A program made the position numbers and the translations under genes. From NCBI GenBank assembly GCA_963922205.1, contig CAWUHX010000019.1, positions 1,478,278 to 1,542,277 of the forward strand: DNA of 64,000 nt, written 5' to 3'. The notes under the pieces are model-generated. The model had not been told where the DNA came from and made no database searches. It saw only the letters and a list, made by a program, of their open reading frames with translations. The stretch comes from Romanomermis culicivorax. Its lineage: Eukaryota > Nematoda > Enoplea > Mermithida > Mermithidae. Below, in pieces: positions 1 through 12,900 of the stretch (position 1 is the stretch's first letter; the number at the start of each line of letters is the position of its first letter).

Positions 1-633
1 AAAATTTGTAATTCACATTCAATATATACAGTCTCAAAGTGGGGTCGCATAACTTAAGAAATTCAATTCGAAGCAAGTGACATCTTGTGTCGTTACACTA
101 TCCAAAATAAGCACAGATCTGGGGCATGCACTTTTCCAACTTTACACTCCTCTTGACTGTTTTCTATGTCATGTATCAATTCAGTTACATATAAATTTTT
201 TTCGATTTGAAGTGATCGACTAAAATAAAGTTTTGTAAAAAATCAATCCTGCATCGCATACTTTTTACAAATACAAGTTTCTGATACTGTTAAAGCACAG
301 TTGTCGAACCTTCTCAGTAAAAGATTTCATATATCAAAGAATAGTTCAAAGAAATTTATGACCGTTTTAGTCTTTTTTCAATCTTTTGATTTTTCAAAAC
401 ATATTTGAATTATTGCGAAAACTAATGATCTTATTTAAAAGAAAATTGCGTAAAAAGAAGATTCACAAGGCATTGGTCTAAAGCCAGAAACTTTACAAAA
501 AATGGAAATCCGCTCAAAAAAGCAAACAAAAAGAAACGATCCAATGACTTTTTTGAACGATCCAATGACTTTTTTGGATCTTTAGAAATGTGTCTTTTGA
601 ATTTTAACCGAAAAGATTACAGATTTAACTTAC
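1..633. other. Probable EPT1 intron; no gene recognised
   Basis: Lies downstream, in gene direction, of the last recognised EPT1 exon and is probably intron leading to exons outside the window. The only structure seen is a perfect 21-bp tandem duplication at 535-555 and 556-576. A short open stretch on the minus strand around 105-165 could not be matched to the expected EPT1 continuation. Confidence 0.4.
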
Positions 634-3281
634 TTTTGGATATTATACAACGACATCGGTATCGACATTCCGAAACAACTAACTGGGAGAGAAGAAAATT
701 AATTAATTAGTTTGATATGAACGGAAATCAAAAACTTACACTAAAATCAATATGACAAGAACATTTTTTTAGAATACCGACTTACAGTAAAACACGTATT
801 CCATTACGTGTGCCGGCGTAAGGAGACCTGGAATAAGATAAAATTTCCAAAATAAATATCCACCGGCGGCCCAAGTCACGAAATACATTATAACTAAGGC
901 CTGTAGAAAACAACGATGAAAGTTAAATATCGACGTCGTGCTGTCAAACGCGCAAAACTTACGTATTGGCTAGCATCGTAACACCACGACAAAAACAAAA
1001 TTCCAGTGTTGTATTTCTCCCAATGAGTGGTGACGAAAACTAATTGAACCGACATGAGGATTAACATTTGGCGGAAAGCATCGACGCTAGAAAACATAGA
1101 GCTTGTGAATAAGTTTTTCTCATTAAAATCATGTGGTGTATAAAAGATGCGAATCAAAAAAAACATTTTTTACTTCTGCTCATTTATACAATAACCATGT
1201 CAAACCTCGAGATAGATAGAAGCATATCGTGACTTTTTTGCTTGTTAACCCATAGGGCGACTAACCTCCCCAGTCTTGGTCGATCCTTGTTTCTAGCTAC
1301 GGCGTTTACTTCGAAAAAATTGCCCATTTTCAACCAAAGATTGCCGAAACAGTTGATATTTTCAATGCTTCGCTCCTTCAATGGTTTTTGAAACAAAACT
1401 ATCTGGTTTATACAATACTTTTAAACATTATAATCGGAAATTTTGACTTTTATTTCCTCAACAGATGTGCCGAACTAAACTCTGGGCAACAAGAAACTTT
1501 ATTCCCTATCAGACACCATTTGTCTCTACGGCAAATTTCGGAAAGTCTTACAATCGATAGTAAGTACCTATTGCATTAGACAATCTAGACACTTGAATAT
1601 CGATTTTCTTTTTACAATATATTGTTTTTGTTGTTCGGTTTTTTGAGATAGGAATCTATTGAAAAACAAGTGTATTTCTCTCACGAAACATAAGCTACTA
1701 ATGAAAAAATCAAAAACTATATCGTAAAAGATGACATCAAAATTAAAGCCCGCCATGAAAAATTCGAGGCCGGCTAATCTCGTTTTCAGATACAGCTGTC
1801 AGCTACTAAAAATTTATTATCATACCAAACATCAAACATCGGTAAATTAAATCCATGGTTTTTGCAGGATAGTACCGTGAATTTTTTCTCGATTCACAGC
1901 ATGTCCTACGGGGATGTCAAGATACACTATAGCTACTAATGTCCTCTCATTCGTCTAGAGCCCTCTTTAATGCCGTCAAACAGCTGAAAAACCAAAAAAG
2001 TCATATAAATCAACCGTTTTTCATTTGTATAGGAGAGCAAAAATTATGGAAGCGGGCAACCTAAATTAAATTTAAAAATTAAAAATAAACAAAATGTTCT
2101 CTACTACGCAATGTTTCTATGCAGACTGAATTCGTTTCATTCAATATGCTTTATTAGTGATAATAACTGTGTAATCACGATGAAAACTGTAGACTGTTGA
2201 TGAAGTAAACTGCACTATACATTAAATCAACTTTTTCCACATTACTTCTTAGTAAATTGGACCACCTAGTGCGCCACTTTTCCCGGGGTACAAAATGTCT
2301 TTTCAGACCTCTGTTAGGAGCAGGGCCGTGCCCAAGGGGGTGGGCGGGGCCCTGCTCCTAACAGAGGTCTGCAGCATGCAAACAGTGTATCGCGTAAAAT
2401 CAACATTTTCTGGGGCTATTCAGTAAAAAAATGTAGTCGGCCCCTCCCCCATGAAAAAATCCTACGCACGGCCCTGGTTAGGAGTAATACCCTCCCATAC
2501 TGCTCCTTGAATCGGGATTCTGTTGCAGACTCGATTTAAAAAAACTAATTTACCTATAGTCCGTCCTTCCGAAGACCGAAAACAATGTCACAGTGAAAGG
2601 TATAGTCATCCAACTATCGATTCCATGATCGAATAATTCGCCCGTCGGCCCGGATGCGCCAGTCCGTCTGGCTTGTTTGCCATCGGTTCCATCTACGAAA
2701 ATGGAATAAAATTTATTTTAGTAGAAATCAGAAAGAAAATTCGCAGCAAAACTACCCATCGTATGCGCCAAAAACATGGCTATGGAACAAAATAACCAAA
2801 CCCAATTTGGTACGGGATGCGTAGAAAGTACGTCGATGGGACCATTCGAAGCAGTCAGATTATAATCGTAGTACGAAACGAGGCCGAATGCAGCCATAAC
2901 GAGTAGCATACCGCCGAAAGTGAGCACGTTTGGAGCTAACCACATCGGATACAGCTAGAAAAACAGCTGTTCACTGTAACATTCATTCGAAATCCAATAA
3001 CACAAAATTAATGTGAAATTTATACAAAATGTGATATAATTCTTTGCAATGCCTTACGTAGATGAACTTAATTTGAAAAAGAAATTTAGCACTCACCTTG
3101 ACAACTTGATTCCAAAAAGGATGAGAAACATAAACCGCCAACGGACTGTTATCGATGGATGAATACTGAAAAAAATTACAAAAGTGAAGCCCGAGTTTCA
3201 AGGAAAATCAATTACCTTATAATTGCTGAATCCTTTCAAATGCTCAATCGACAAATATTTGTAATCGAATAATCTACTCAT
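634..3281 (-). CDS. EPT1: Ethanolaminephosphotransferase 1-like (CDP-alcohol phosphotransferase), 5' part, 7 exons
   Basis: Family role: transfers phosphoethanolamine from CDP-ethanolamine to diacylglycerol, the last step of the Kennedy pathway, in ER/Golgi membranes. Exons in gene order: 3216-3281, 3097-3165, 2756-2954, 2554-2692, 963-1086, 786-900, 634-682; all junctions are GT-AG and the reading phase is continuous, giving about 253 residues from the ATG at 3281. Residues about 112-137 hold the full catalytic signature D-x2-D-G-x2-A-R-x8-G-x3-D-x3-D ([11 protein letters not shown] then GELFDHGID). Other family matches are [27 protein letters not shown] and IPMSLYNI; the WEKYNTG segment fits EPT1/SELENOI better than CEPT1/CHPT1. 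Several hydrophobic membrane segments are present. Human EPT1 has about 397 residues, so roughly the last third lies past the left edge. Whether it carries the vertebrate selenocysteine cannot be seen. The intron 1087-2553 holds a hAT MITE. Confidence 0.93.
2304..2371. repeat. Perfect 24-bp inverted repeat spanning the hAT MITE's left junction
   Basis: The arm at 2304-2327 consists of 17 bp of host flank plus the first 7 bp of the MITE. Its exact reverse complement lies inside the MITE at 2348-2371, separated by a 20-bp G-rich loop. Host flank has therefore been copied, inverted, into the element. Confidence 0.9.
2321..2476. mobile_element. hAT-type MITE with 8-bp target duplication
   Basis: The 156-bp element has inverted ends CAGGGCCGTGC and GCACGGCCCTG. 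It is flanked by a perfect 8-bp direct repeat GTTAGGAG (2313-2320 and 2477-2484). CAGGG-type ends with 8-bp target duplications are diagnostic of hAT transposons. There is no coding capacity, so it is non-autonomous. It sits in an EPT1 intron. Confidence 0.9.
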
Positions 3282-4113
3282 TTCGCCGGTTATTTATTCC
3301 TAAGAAAAGTTAAAATCACTTGAGTGATTCATGGCTTTGGGAAAATATTCGCTCATGATTCTATCGTCATGATTGCGAAAACTTCCACGAAATTTTTAAA
3401 TATAAATTTTACAAGTTCTCAAAATTAATGACAAAACAGAAAATATAATATTAACTAACTTGGGACTAAAAAAAGACAATTAGAACTTGAAAGACAGGCA
3501 GTAATAATTTTTTATTCTTTCAGCACGTACTTCTGTTATTGCTCAACAATAATGTTTCAATAATTTTCGCAATTTTTAAAAGATTATGTTCAGAAAATTC
3601 AAAAATCTTCAAAGCCAGTTTTTCCTCAAATGATATATTTCGAGGAATTATATTACATTTGAATTGAATAATTTTTTGAGTCAGAGAAAAAAGGTTTTGG
3701 GTCTTCAAGACCAAAAAATACATTTTGGTGTGTTTTAAAACGTCAAAATGTGAAAATTTCCAGACGCTTCGCATCAGTCATGATTATAATAAGAATTATT
3801 TTTTTCACGCACGGCCGTTTTTCACTTACGTAATCAGTTATAGTTTTTACTAACAAAAGTATTTCGTCTTTGTTTCAATCGATAATCTTCTGTATTTTGT
3901 TCCGATTTTGACGAAAATTCAGATTTTTTATTAATCTATATAAAGTTATTTTTTCGCTTTAAATTTTCCAAACGCTGTGAACGTAACTTTGTAAAATTTT
4001 GGGGGAGAGGGTCAGCAGGTGCTCAAAAAAGTCGTTTTTTTCGGGCAGAAAATGGGATCAATAAAGTAAGTGATCAATAAATTAGTGCTTTAAAAGTGAT
4101 ACTGGACATTATT

Positions 4114-4130
4114 TCGGCGCGCAGCGCCAA
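4114..4130. repeat. GC-rich hairpin, GGCGC-NNN-GCGCC family
   Basis: A short palindrome (GGCGC GCA GCGCC) in AT-rich surroundings. Related copies lie near 4918, at 5604-5620 and at 7691-7707, with a decayed relative near 4527. The shared AT-rich flanks, such as TTTTC before the stem, suggest one dispersed repeat family. Confidence 0.5.
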
Positions 4131-5603
4131 ATTATTTTCGCTTTTTGATCGAATTTCGCATCAAAAAAATCATTTATAACTAAAAAATTAGTATTTTTTG
4201 TCAGTTTAAGGCCGGCTGCGGGGTAGGCAACGGCAACTGAAGTCAGGGGACGGATCGTGACAACTGCATATACATACACGACTGAAATTTTTGGGGATGA
4301 GATTTTCCGAATTCCCTCAACCAGGCTCGTTTTTTAGTCATTTTAGAGGCCTCTGGGCCCTGAAAATTCGGAAACAGCTCTTGAAATTGTTGGTCTAGGA
4401 GCCATTTTGGCTCCTAAAACGTTGATTTATATATTTATATTTTAGCGAATTATAGTTATTGTCATTCAATTTTAGACTTAAAATAAATGCTTTGCAGGCT
4501 CTAAAATCAGAAAACATTAGAAAATTTTCGGCCCTTCGCGTTGGATTTCATTCTGTATATAATTTTTCGGATTGATCTACCCACTTTTTCCACAAATCAA
4601 ACTTTGTTGGGAAAAAAATTTCTAAAAAGCGAAGAAATATGACGGTTTGACATAGAAAAGACGAATTTTGTTGCGTTTGAGAGGTAAAAATCTCAATTTT
4701 TCCAACCTTTTTGTCATTATATTTTTAAAAATGGAGCCGAGTTTGAATTCATATCTGTCATGGGAGTGAATAATTTCAGATTTAACTTGAAGTTTTCCAA
4801 ACTTATGAGAGTATGAGTTTTATGTTGTTGAACAGAAAATTTGAATCTTATGCCTACTGGATAAGTTAATATATATAATTTTCCAGCACTTTAGAATGTC
4901 AGCACCGGAAAACTTTTCGGCGCTAAGCGCTGGAAAGACAATAGACATAGGAAGGAACAAGAATAAAAGCTGTATTCTTCAATGCCTTATACTTTTGTCG
5001 GAAGGACATGAACTCAAGTGCAATATTCGAAGGAGGTTTATGCAAAAAATACGCGGAACATTATGGTTTTTTGCATACCTTTTTTTACATTTTTGGTACA
5101 AGAAGAGGCCTGTACCAGAAAAACGCTGGTTGGAGATGAAATTTTGAACCGGAATTTTTTTGAAGACGTATCAGCTGATTGAATATCCACATAATTATAT
5201 ACATTTCACGGTGTGTTACAAGCCTATTTTTTGATATTCTCCAAATATAAATCATTGGCTCTCAAAATTTAAATTTGGCTCCTAAATATTTAGGCTTACT
5301 ACGAGAAATTTGGCTCATGACTTTCAAAACAAAAAGGCCTACCCCCAACTACCTTTGATTTTATTTTTGTAACATTTTTCGGCCAAAACCTTTTCGCAAT
5401 TTAAAATGTATTTTCAATGACAAAATTACGGTGTACAGGTTTTTTTGCACACAGCAACCAAATTTTGAGCTGTGCAACCAAATTTTATCTGCCAAGTTGC
5501 ACAGTGCAACTTGAGGCCTGACTGCTCCTTTGATTAGGTTGTAGGGTTTTCTGTCCGGAGATGCATTTTTATGCGTTCTAAAATGGAAAAAAGTGAAAAT
5601 TTT

Positions 5604-5620
5604 CCGGCGCTTCGCGCCGG
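5604..5620. repeat. GC-rich perfect hairpin, 7-bp stem
   Basis: CCGGCGC-TTC-GCGCCGG forms a perfect 7-bp stem with a 3-nt loop, preceded by a run of AAAATTTT-type sequence. It is the best-preserved copy of the hairpin family in this region and lies just upstream of the LINE fragment. Confidence 0.6.
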
Positions 5621-5659
5621 ATTTTAATTATTTAATAATTTTCTCATATTTTTCAGTGT

Positions 5660-6545
5660 GCGGTTAGTAATATTTTTGACTGGAATAATCTATGGCAACT
5701 ACCCTTGTCCATTGATAAATGTAGTGTTTTTTATTTTGGTCGTAATAATCCTAAAAACTCGTACACTATTAATAATACTAATCTTACGCCATTAGAATAT
5801 ATTCGTGACTTGGCGTTTATTTTAGCGATTCTTTTAAATTTAGTCATCATTGTGCTCTAGTTGTCAGAAATGCATATTTTAAAATGTCGCTTATTTTCCG
5901 TACATTTAAATCCAAGAATCCTATTTTACTTACCTATGCTTACATTGTTTATGTGAGACCCATGTTAGGGTTCGCCTCTGTAATATGGTCGCCACTTTTA
6001 GATAAGGATATTAAATTAATTGAACGTGTCCGAAAATATTTTGTTAAACGAGTTTTAGGTAGCAGATATACTCATTAGACGCGCTAAAAGAACTTAATTT
6101 AGAAACTTTACAGCAAAGACGAAATTATAATCGACCTTTGCACCGCCTATAGAATTATTCATGGCCAAATCGATTTTGATGTTAAGTCTGTATTTGTTCT
6201 CAAGGAAAACGCAACTCATTCCAATAATATATATTCCAACTTTATCCACAATTTTGTCGTCTAGATATTCGTAAATATTTTTTCAGTAACCGAATTTTAA
6301 CAGCATGGAATAACTTAAATAACAACGTTGTAAATGCGCCCAACTACAAATTATTTAAATCGAGACTCTTGACATCAATTTCCGCGTAGTTTACCCTGAC
6401 CCTTGTTCTATTATTTTATAATATTTTGCTCTATTGTGGTGGTTGTTTTTCGCTTTTACAACTTTCCACGCATGTGTTTTTATCCTAGTATTATTATTAT
6501 TGTATTTTACCCCTATTTGTGTGCGTAGTAAAATTTTTCAATTCA
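5660..6545 (+). pseudogene. Decayed non-LTR retrotransposon (CR1/Jockey-like), RT 3' portion and tail
   Basis: Conceptual translation with frameshifts and stops gives familiar reverse-transcriptase C-terminal motifs: WQLPLSIDKCSVFYFG near 5690-5740, then FKSKNPILLTYAYIVYVRP and FASVIWSPLLDKDIKLIERV at 5884-6060, and an ELNLETLQQRR segment near 6090. These match the region after the catalytic core in CR1/Jockey-type LINEs. The 3' end near 6538-6555 is a short ATTCA-type microsatellite, as is common in such elements. The 5' part, including the YADD active site, is absent. It is a dead fragment. Confidence 0.8.
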
Positions 6546-7690
6546 ATTCAATTTTTTTCATTCTAGCTAATGCTTAGCTTTTAATTATCAACCTATTATG
6601 GATAAATGTTTAATCCTGTATTGTTTTTTGACGAATTTGATGAAAAATAACCGTTTTCTCAGTCATTTTCCCAAAATCTTTTTGTGATGTTCATAAAAAT
6701 TTTGACTTTCATGTAATTAAAACATTTTGAAATGAAATGAAAAATTTTATTACCTGTCGAAAAGAAAGCAAAATTACAATACAAAATATAATTAGTCTAG
6801 AACGAGGAAATAATGAATAAATGTGAATAATAAATTTTAGAAGATTCGAACGACTAATTAGAGATCAAAAATAGGGATATAAGGTCGAGAGTACCGCTAG
6901 GAAGCGCAGGTTACATTTCTGTAACAGGCTAACGCGCTCCCCCAAGATAATCTGAGAAATCAATTTTGACAATTTTTTGTTTTCACTGTGCAGCTTGACA
7001 CAAAAAATTTGATTGCATTGCACAGCCCGAAATTAGGTTGCTGTATGCAAAAAAGCCTCGTCCAGCGTTTTTTTGTGCGCGGACATTTGTGCCAATGGCA
7101 CAAACAAATTTTTTTTACTAGAGACATTACTGAAAACTGCGGAAAAGTTTTAGGCCAAAAGTTTGATAAAGAGTTAACGTTTAACGCATTAATTTTTTGT
7201 AAAAATCGTGCTCAACGTATTTTTCAGCTAACCATGTCAGTGGGAAAAGAAAAAACTGTGCAACAAAATAGTTCACGAAATCCCAAAAAGAAATGGAATG
7301 CTGAGACAATTTAAATAGCTCTAGAATTGTTCAGGAAGTTCAAATTGATTCAATTTTCGACTACGAACGAATATCTATGTTATGTATATTTAACAACCAT
7401 GTAAAGAATAGAGAAAATAAAGTCGCAAAGAGTGTTAATTTTCGATCGAAACATTGTACCATTATCAACGATATCGATTTTTCTATTTGAATCAATCTAA
7501 CACAAAAAGTAAGAATTTCAGTTTTAAATCCGAATCTGACGAATGAAGAGAGAATATATTCAGAATTTTTTTTCACTCATCAGTCTTGACAGCCTATAAA
7601 GTTTGCTGCAACGATACTAATACACTGTTCGGAAAGAAATCGTTTGCGTTCGGGTCAAACATACGAATAGGAAATATTATATTCATTGAT

Positions 7691-7707
7691 TCGGCGCGAA
7701 GCGCCGA
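7691..7707. repeat. GC-rich perfect hairpin, 7-bp stem
   Basis: TCGGCGC-GAA-GCGCCGA is a perfect 7-bp stem with a GAA loop, the complement of the TTC loop at 5604-5620. This copy is therefore probably inserted in the opposite orientation. Confidence 0.55.
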
Positions 7708-7835
7708 AAATTTTTTGCATTTTCAGCCCCTAAAACGTCTAAAAACCAAAGAAATTTAATGTTTGACCAGCCAAAAAATTTGTGCCAATTGGCACAAACG
7801 CTCAAAATTTTTTGTGAAATTCCAAATTTTTTTGT

Positions 7836-7908
7836 GCCAAAAACCATGTTTTGGCACACAAAAAAAACACTGGCCAAAAACCATGTTTTGGCACAAAAAA
7901 AAACACTG
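7836..7908. repeat. Tandem duplication of a ~36-bp unit
   Basis: Two nearly identical copies of a unit containing CAAAAACCATGTTTTGGCAC followed by an A-run. The surrounding 7755-7800 stretch repeats GTGCCAA/TTGGCAC palindromes. Overlapping open frames here are a by-product of the repeat. Confidence 0.65.
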
Positions 7909-8607
7909 CGATGGCCTCGTGAAAACCATACAGTAACCTGTGAGTTTCACGAGATAAAAATAACAGCGTGAAAAACTGTAAAATCTATAACTAATGAATA
8001 CAATGGGCTCCAACGTGCTTCAACGCCATCATTTCAAGATCTGAAAACGTAGTTGGAATATTAACTACCTTTTTTTAGCTCTTTCTTAGAGAATAGAAAT
8101 TCTTGTCTACAAAAGTATTAAGAATAGTGAGCCTACAGGACAGTTTAATGAGGATTCAGTAAGAGAAGCACACATACACCATTTTTCCAAATGAGAATCT
8201 GAAAGAAGAAAAAGATTTTCATTCAAATAATAAACAGTCGCCTGTGTACGCGGTCGCCTTTTGTCAGATCGATGGTGGAGTAGTTGTGGGACTACAACTT
8301 GGAAAAATAAAATGTTGACTTGGATTTCTTCTCTTCGGATTTCTTTGGATATTTCTGCATTTCGAGACACTGATTTGAAAATGAATCGATGAATGAAAAT
8401 GAATGGAATGAAAATATATCATGCTTGCTGACACGAGTTCCAGTCTTATAAATTTCAAGTAGCCAATGTTCAATGTCGAGAATTTTCAATTTTATGTTCC
8501 TTAGAACCCACACCTGGAAAAAATTATTTCATCCGTGTGTTTTATTAGAATAAATATGATGTGATTCATCCTACGTTTTCGTGAGAAAAGTCAAAGGGAT
8601 TAATTAA

Positions 8608-9015
8608 GGTATCGGCGGGGGCCGGTCGGGGCCGGCCATCGCACGAAATTTTCGCTGTAATACTTCAGCCGGCGCTGTCCGGCAAGTGGCATTTTTAAAT
8701 TGTATTTTCTCTCCTTTAATTATTCAATTTTTGTGATTTTTATTATTTGTATCGTTTTTGTTATTTTTTCCGGTTTTGGTGCAAAAAATGAAAATATTCT
8801 TGATTTTTTTGAGAATGTCCAAAAAACGAAAGATGTGAAGTTTTTGATATAAAAATTAGTATTTTTGGTCAAAATCTCCACAATTATAGTCAAAATCAAG
8901 TCTAACATCAGTAACTTTTTGCACCCTGTTGAAACATTAGCGCCGGCTCGTGCAGGTTCAGAAAATTTCGATCGAGTTGAAATGGCCAACGTGCGCAAGG
9001 GAGTATAGCAGATCC
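8608..9015. mobile_element. Possible TTAA-flanked element (E1), GC-rich
   Basis: Flanked by TTAA at 8604-8607 and 9016-9019. Read inward, the right end is GGATCTGCTATACTCC, which matches the AAG-N8-ATACTC terminus of the other TTAA-type elements in the window. The left end is poorly matched. Several CCGGC-rich motifs occur inside, at 8615-8690 and 8940-8950. This is the weakest member of the set. Confidence 0.35.
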
Positions 9016-9992
9016 TTAACAGTCTCAAAAACTGATTTCATAAACCTTTGTTCTGTAGTAAGAGTTTTAAAGCAAACAAATTTCCAAACATTTCAGATGG
9101 AAAAAACTTCTTTGCCTGAAATCGTAAAAAAAGATTTTTTTGACATTTTTCTCCATCCCAAGAATATATGACAGACGAGACGATTATCGGGCTGTGTAGT
9201 CTACATAGTTATCCCAAAAGAATTTTTCTTATATATGCATAATTGGATTATAAAGTAGTTTTTATTTTAACGACTGGAAGAGGCGACTATGCCGTAAAAG
9301 ATTGGTAAATAACCTGAGGAAAATATTTCACATGTGAGGAAGATGAGACGAAGAATTTCCGGCGTGGTCATTCTCTGTGCTCGTATTGCCCAACGCAGGT
9401 GACTGCAGGCTATTCTATTCTCTAAACAATGACCATCAATCTTCGGACATTTGTATGTCAGTTGCCAAAACAATCATCTATCTCGCTCATGCGTTTCGAG
9501 TAGCCGGTTAATAATAAAGCTTTATTAGGCTATAGGATTCTAGTATAAAAATATCCAAAAGAGGCTCCTCTTCCTCATCCTCCTCTCAGAGGAAACAATT
9601 TTGCCCAAATTGTAGACTTTCATGTTTTGTGTATAATCTAAGCATTTGTTTTCGACTCACTCACAAATGCTTCAACTTTTTATCAGCTATGCTTCAAGGT
9701 TAGTCGTAAAAGTGAGACGAGCGGTGTACATACTCAAAGAGGCTCTGCCACCCTCTCCCGATAATATTTTCCAGAGCTAATAATAAATTATATTAGCTGA
9801 AAGTATAACTGGCAGATTGATTATTATTTAGGAGAAACAACAGCTTTTTGAGATAGAAGAAGAAGTGCAAAATTGCGTAGCACGTTATTTTTCGGGATAA
9901 AATGATGCTCAGGTACGAAATTGGTATACGAAGAAGAACTTCCGAGTACCCAGGATTTTTTTGATGTTCATTCAGGAATCGACGTGCATAGA

Positions 9993-12900
9993 ATGGCGAC
10001 GAGGATGTATTTCTTATCATTGGTTATATTCGTTTCCAGTGCTCATTATGATACAGGTGAGTGACGTTCATAGGACAATCGTGGTTCGTGTTCCTGTAGA
10101 AATCATTTTTCTTTTTAAATTTTGATCTCATACCGTGCTTACCGTAACCGAAGTTTTTGTAATGGATATCACATGATCAGATGAATTTGTGACTCAGTGA
10201 GATGGGGAAATAAATTATTACTCACATCTATAGTCTATTCTTTCCAAATTAGCTTCGATGCGCAGAACGATGTTCAAGCAAATAATTAACTACCAATGTA
10301 TACGAACACCCTTTTTTCTGGAGTTGACTAAAGCAGTTTGGGGAACAAATCGAAAAAAATTTTGGCCCATGGTGTATGTTTTTTGTCTGATCACCGATTT
10401 CTGTGGGTTATTTAGCGTATCGAGGCCCCTTTGGAAAAAATTCCATCTTTCTTGAAATGCTTTTAAATAAAAGCAAGCAGAAAGCATATTTTTCGATGTT
10501 TTTTTAATGCATGTAAATTAAAGAGTAGAAGGCAAGATCTATTGCATATTTTTAACCTTCCTTGATAAGTCATATGTCGAATAGGACTGAAAATTTGTGA
10601 GCCTACACCACTAATCTTTACAATTTTTGAGTGAAGGATCCTACAGTCAAAGCTTTGTGTAAAAAATTTCGAGGGTGGTAATGATTTTTGTCATTTCTCC
10701 CTTCAAAAGTATTTTATAAAAAACAGACTATAAATCTTAGGAATCTTATGAGTAAAAGAAAAAAGTAAAAGCTTTGTGTAAGCCATTTCGACGACAATGC
10801 TAATTTTATCATTTTTCAATTCGGAGTCAATTCACAAAAACCAGACTATCTCTTCACGTTTCCATTGGCGCAATATATCTCACATTGATGAGCTTACTGT
10901 GGATAATAATTATTGTTCAATCATTTTGACATGCGGATTATAATTTTCCGACTCGAGTCCCATCCAGTCGAGTCACATCCAGGTTGCATTGCACACGTAA
11001 AAATCCATGCAGTTTTTAGGCTCTTGGTGACCTCGAATTGGATCCTTCTCGAATGTGAAGTGCTACTCCAATGACAGAGCAAACTGAAATTAACTGCATG
11101 CAACCTCGACTTTTGAATTTTCATTGAATTATGTACGACTCAAAGTCGACAAAGAAGTTAGCTGTAGAAACGATCCTAAATTGTACTGACGAGGGAAGTT
11201 CTTCAGGTATAAATTCCATGCTTTTGTGCCTTTGATAGCCAACATATATAATAATGGCCTTCCTGGGATGACCTTTCTCAGGCGACCTTCCTGTGAGATA
11301 CCTTTCTTATGTTAGTGAGCTTTGTCGAACGTGATTTATCACTAGCCTGAGATCAGGTACATGTAAACATTCGATTGTTTAGCACATTAAAGCAAATTCT
11401 AGTCTGAGAAAAGTCTATGGGCAAAAATGGTCTTTGTAACATTACTCAGGTTGCTGTAGATTATCGGCTGCATTATAAACACGTATGATTTCAGAATTTA
11501 CGACCATTTCACATTAATTTTGATATATAGATCGTCTAGAAGTTCAATTTTAATACTGTAATACTACTTCAATATTTTAATACTACCGGTAGTTACACTT
11601 CGATATATTCTGTATAATGTGAGAAACTACAGTAGATATCAGGCAATCAGAGAAATCATTTCGAACTTCGGCCCGAATTTTTGGGTATGATATACGCCTT
11701 TGTTTCTGTTTCAGCTTGTTCGGACTGTGATAACACCCAAAGCTTAGTGCTCAATTTTCACCAACCTGAAGCTTACGTCGCCTTCAAACTGGATCATCGA
11801 TCCAAATTGCTTCATCAACTCGAATTCGAAATGCTAACTCAAAAAATCAATTCTCAATTATTGAGCTTACGTTCGGCGATCAGGAACCGAGATTCAATTT
11901 CTATGATTGATTTGAATGTGAAATCCGGTTCTTTGTACTTTCACATAGAAAGTGAAAGCGGCATATGGCAATCGCATTCGGATTTGATGATTCCGCAAGG
12001 TGTATGGTGTTCGGTGAAATTGAATTTCACATCGGCATGTTTGGAAGTGACTATCGATGGTGAAAATGAACAGTTATTCTCAGGTAAATGATTTGATAGT
12101 ACATGGAGATTAAGAATGGAGATCATGTGATTAAATTTTCGAAAGACGGCATTCTGGCATGAATGAATTTGTTGAGATTCGTCAAAATTAAATTACAGGC
12201 ATCTGTGCAGTTTGTCATACGCTGTTCTCACTAACTCACAAAATGCTCCCAAGTGATTCTGTTCTTTCTAATTTCATACTAATCTTTCTTATTTGAATAA
12301 CTTGTTTACATTAAAATTTGCATAACAGTGCTACTAATCCAAACATTGCGTACAGTTGATTTCAGGATGCAGGTCCGAAACAAACGATATTTAATCGAAG
12401 TCCGTATTTGTTCTCATGGACTGACGAACTGATCTTGCCATTAACTACTCAAAAATTTGGAGTTCCAACCATATTAATCTGATGTTAGGTTGCCGCAACC
12501 TTCTATATGCAGAGTATTTGGTGTAAATATTTGCAAATACGACTGTAAACACAGTCAATAAGTGGAAAAATGACTAATGTAACGTAACTAGGCTGATGTA
12601 TGTTCTCAGATTTACATTGGTACAACAACATGGTCATGTTAAAATTTACATTGAACCAAAGATCCATTTCAGAAGTAGCTCTTATCAAAAACCTGCTGAT
12701 AATCTCCAAGGTATTGTACACCTGTTTTTCTTGAAATGCTTGAGCGGAAAGAGTGGAAAGCAGGTACTATTTCATATTTTTGCCATTTCCAACTAAACCA
12801 TATGTCGAATATGAGTGGAAATTGTGAGCCTGCTCAAGTAATCCTTACTATTTTTCGAATTGACAATGGATGTATGAAGGCATTGTTGAAGGAATTAACC

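Larger units (their letters stand above)
3282..5650. other. Intergenic, no gene recognised
   Basis: AT-rich DNA upstream of EPT1, presumably holding its promoter, which I cannot delimit. Open frames here are short and have no recognisable motif. Scattered GC-rich hairpin relics occur near 4114, 4527 and 4918. Confidence 0.5.

Noticed and set aside
105..165. Possible next EPT1 exon on the minus strand
   Set aside because: An acceptor-like site and a short in-phase open stretch exist, but the residues do not align with the expected EPT1 continuation and it soon stops.
6988..7314. 108-residue plus-strand open frame
   Set aside because: It spans repeated GTGCCAA/TTGGCAC and TGCACA motifs and has no start context or domain.
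8292..8513. Minus-strand open frame preceded by a good TTTTTCCAG acceptor
   Set aside because: No convincing donor or partner exon and no recognisable motif; kept only as an unproven exon candidate.
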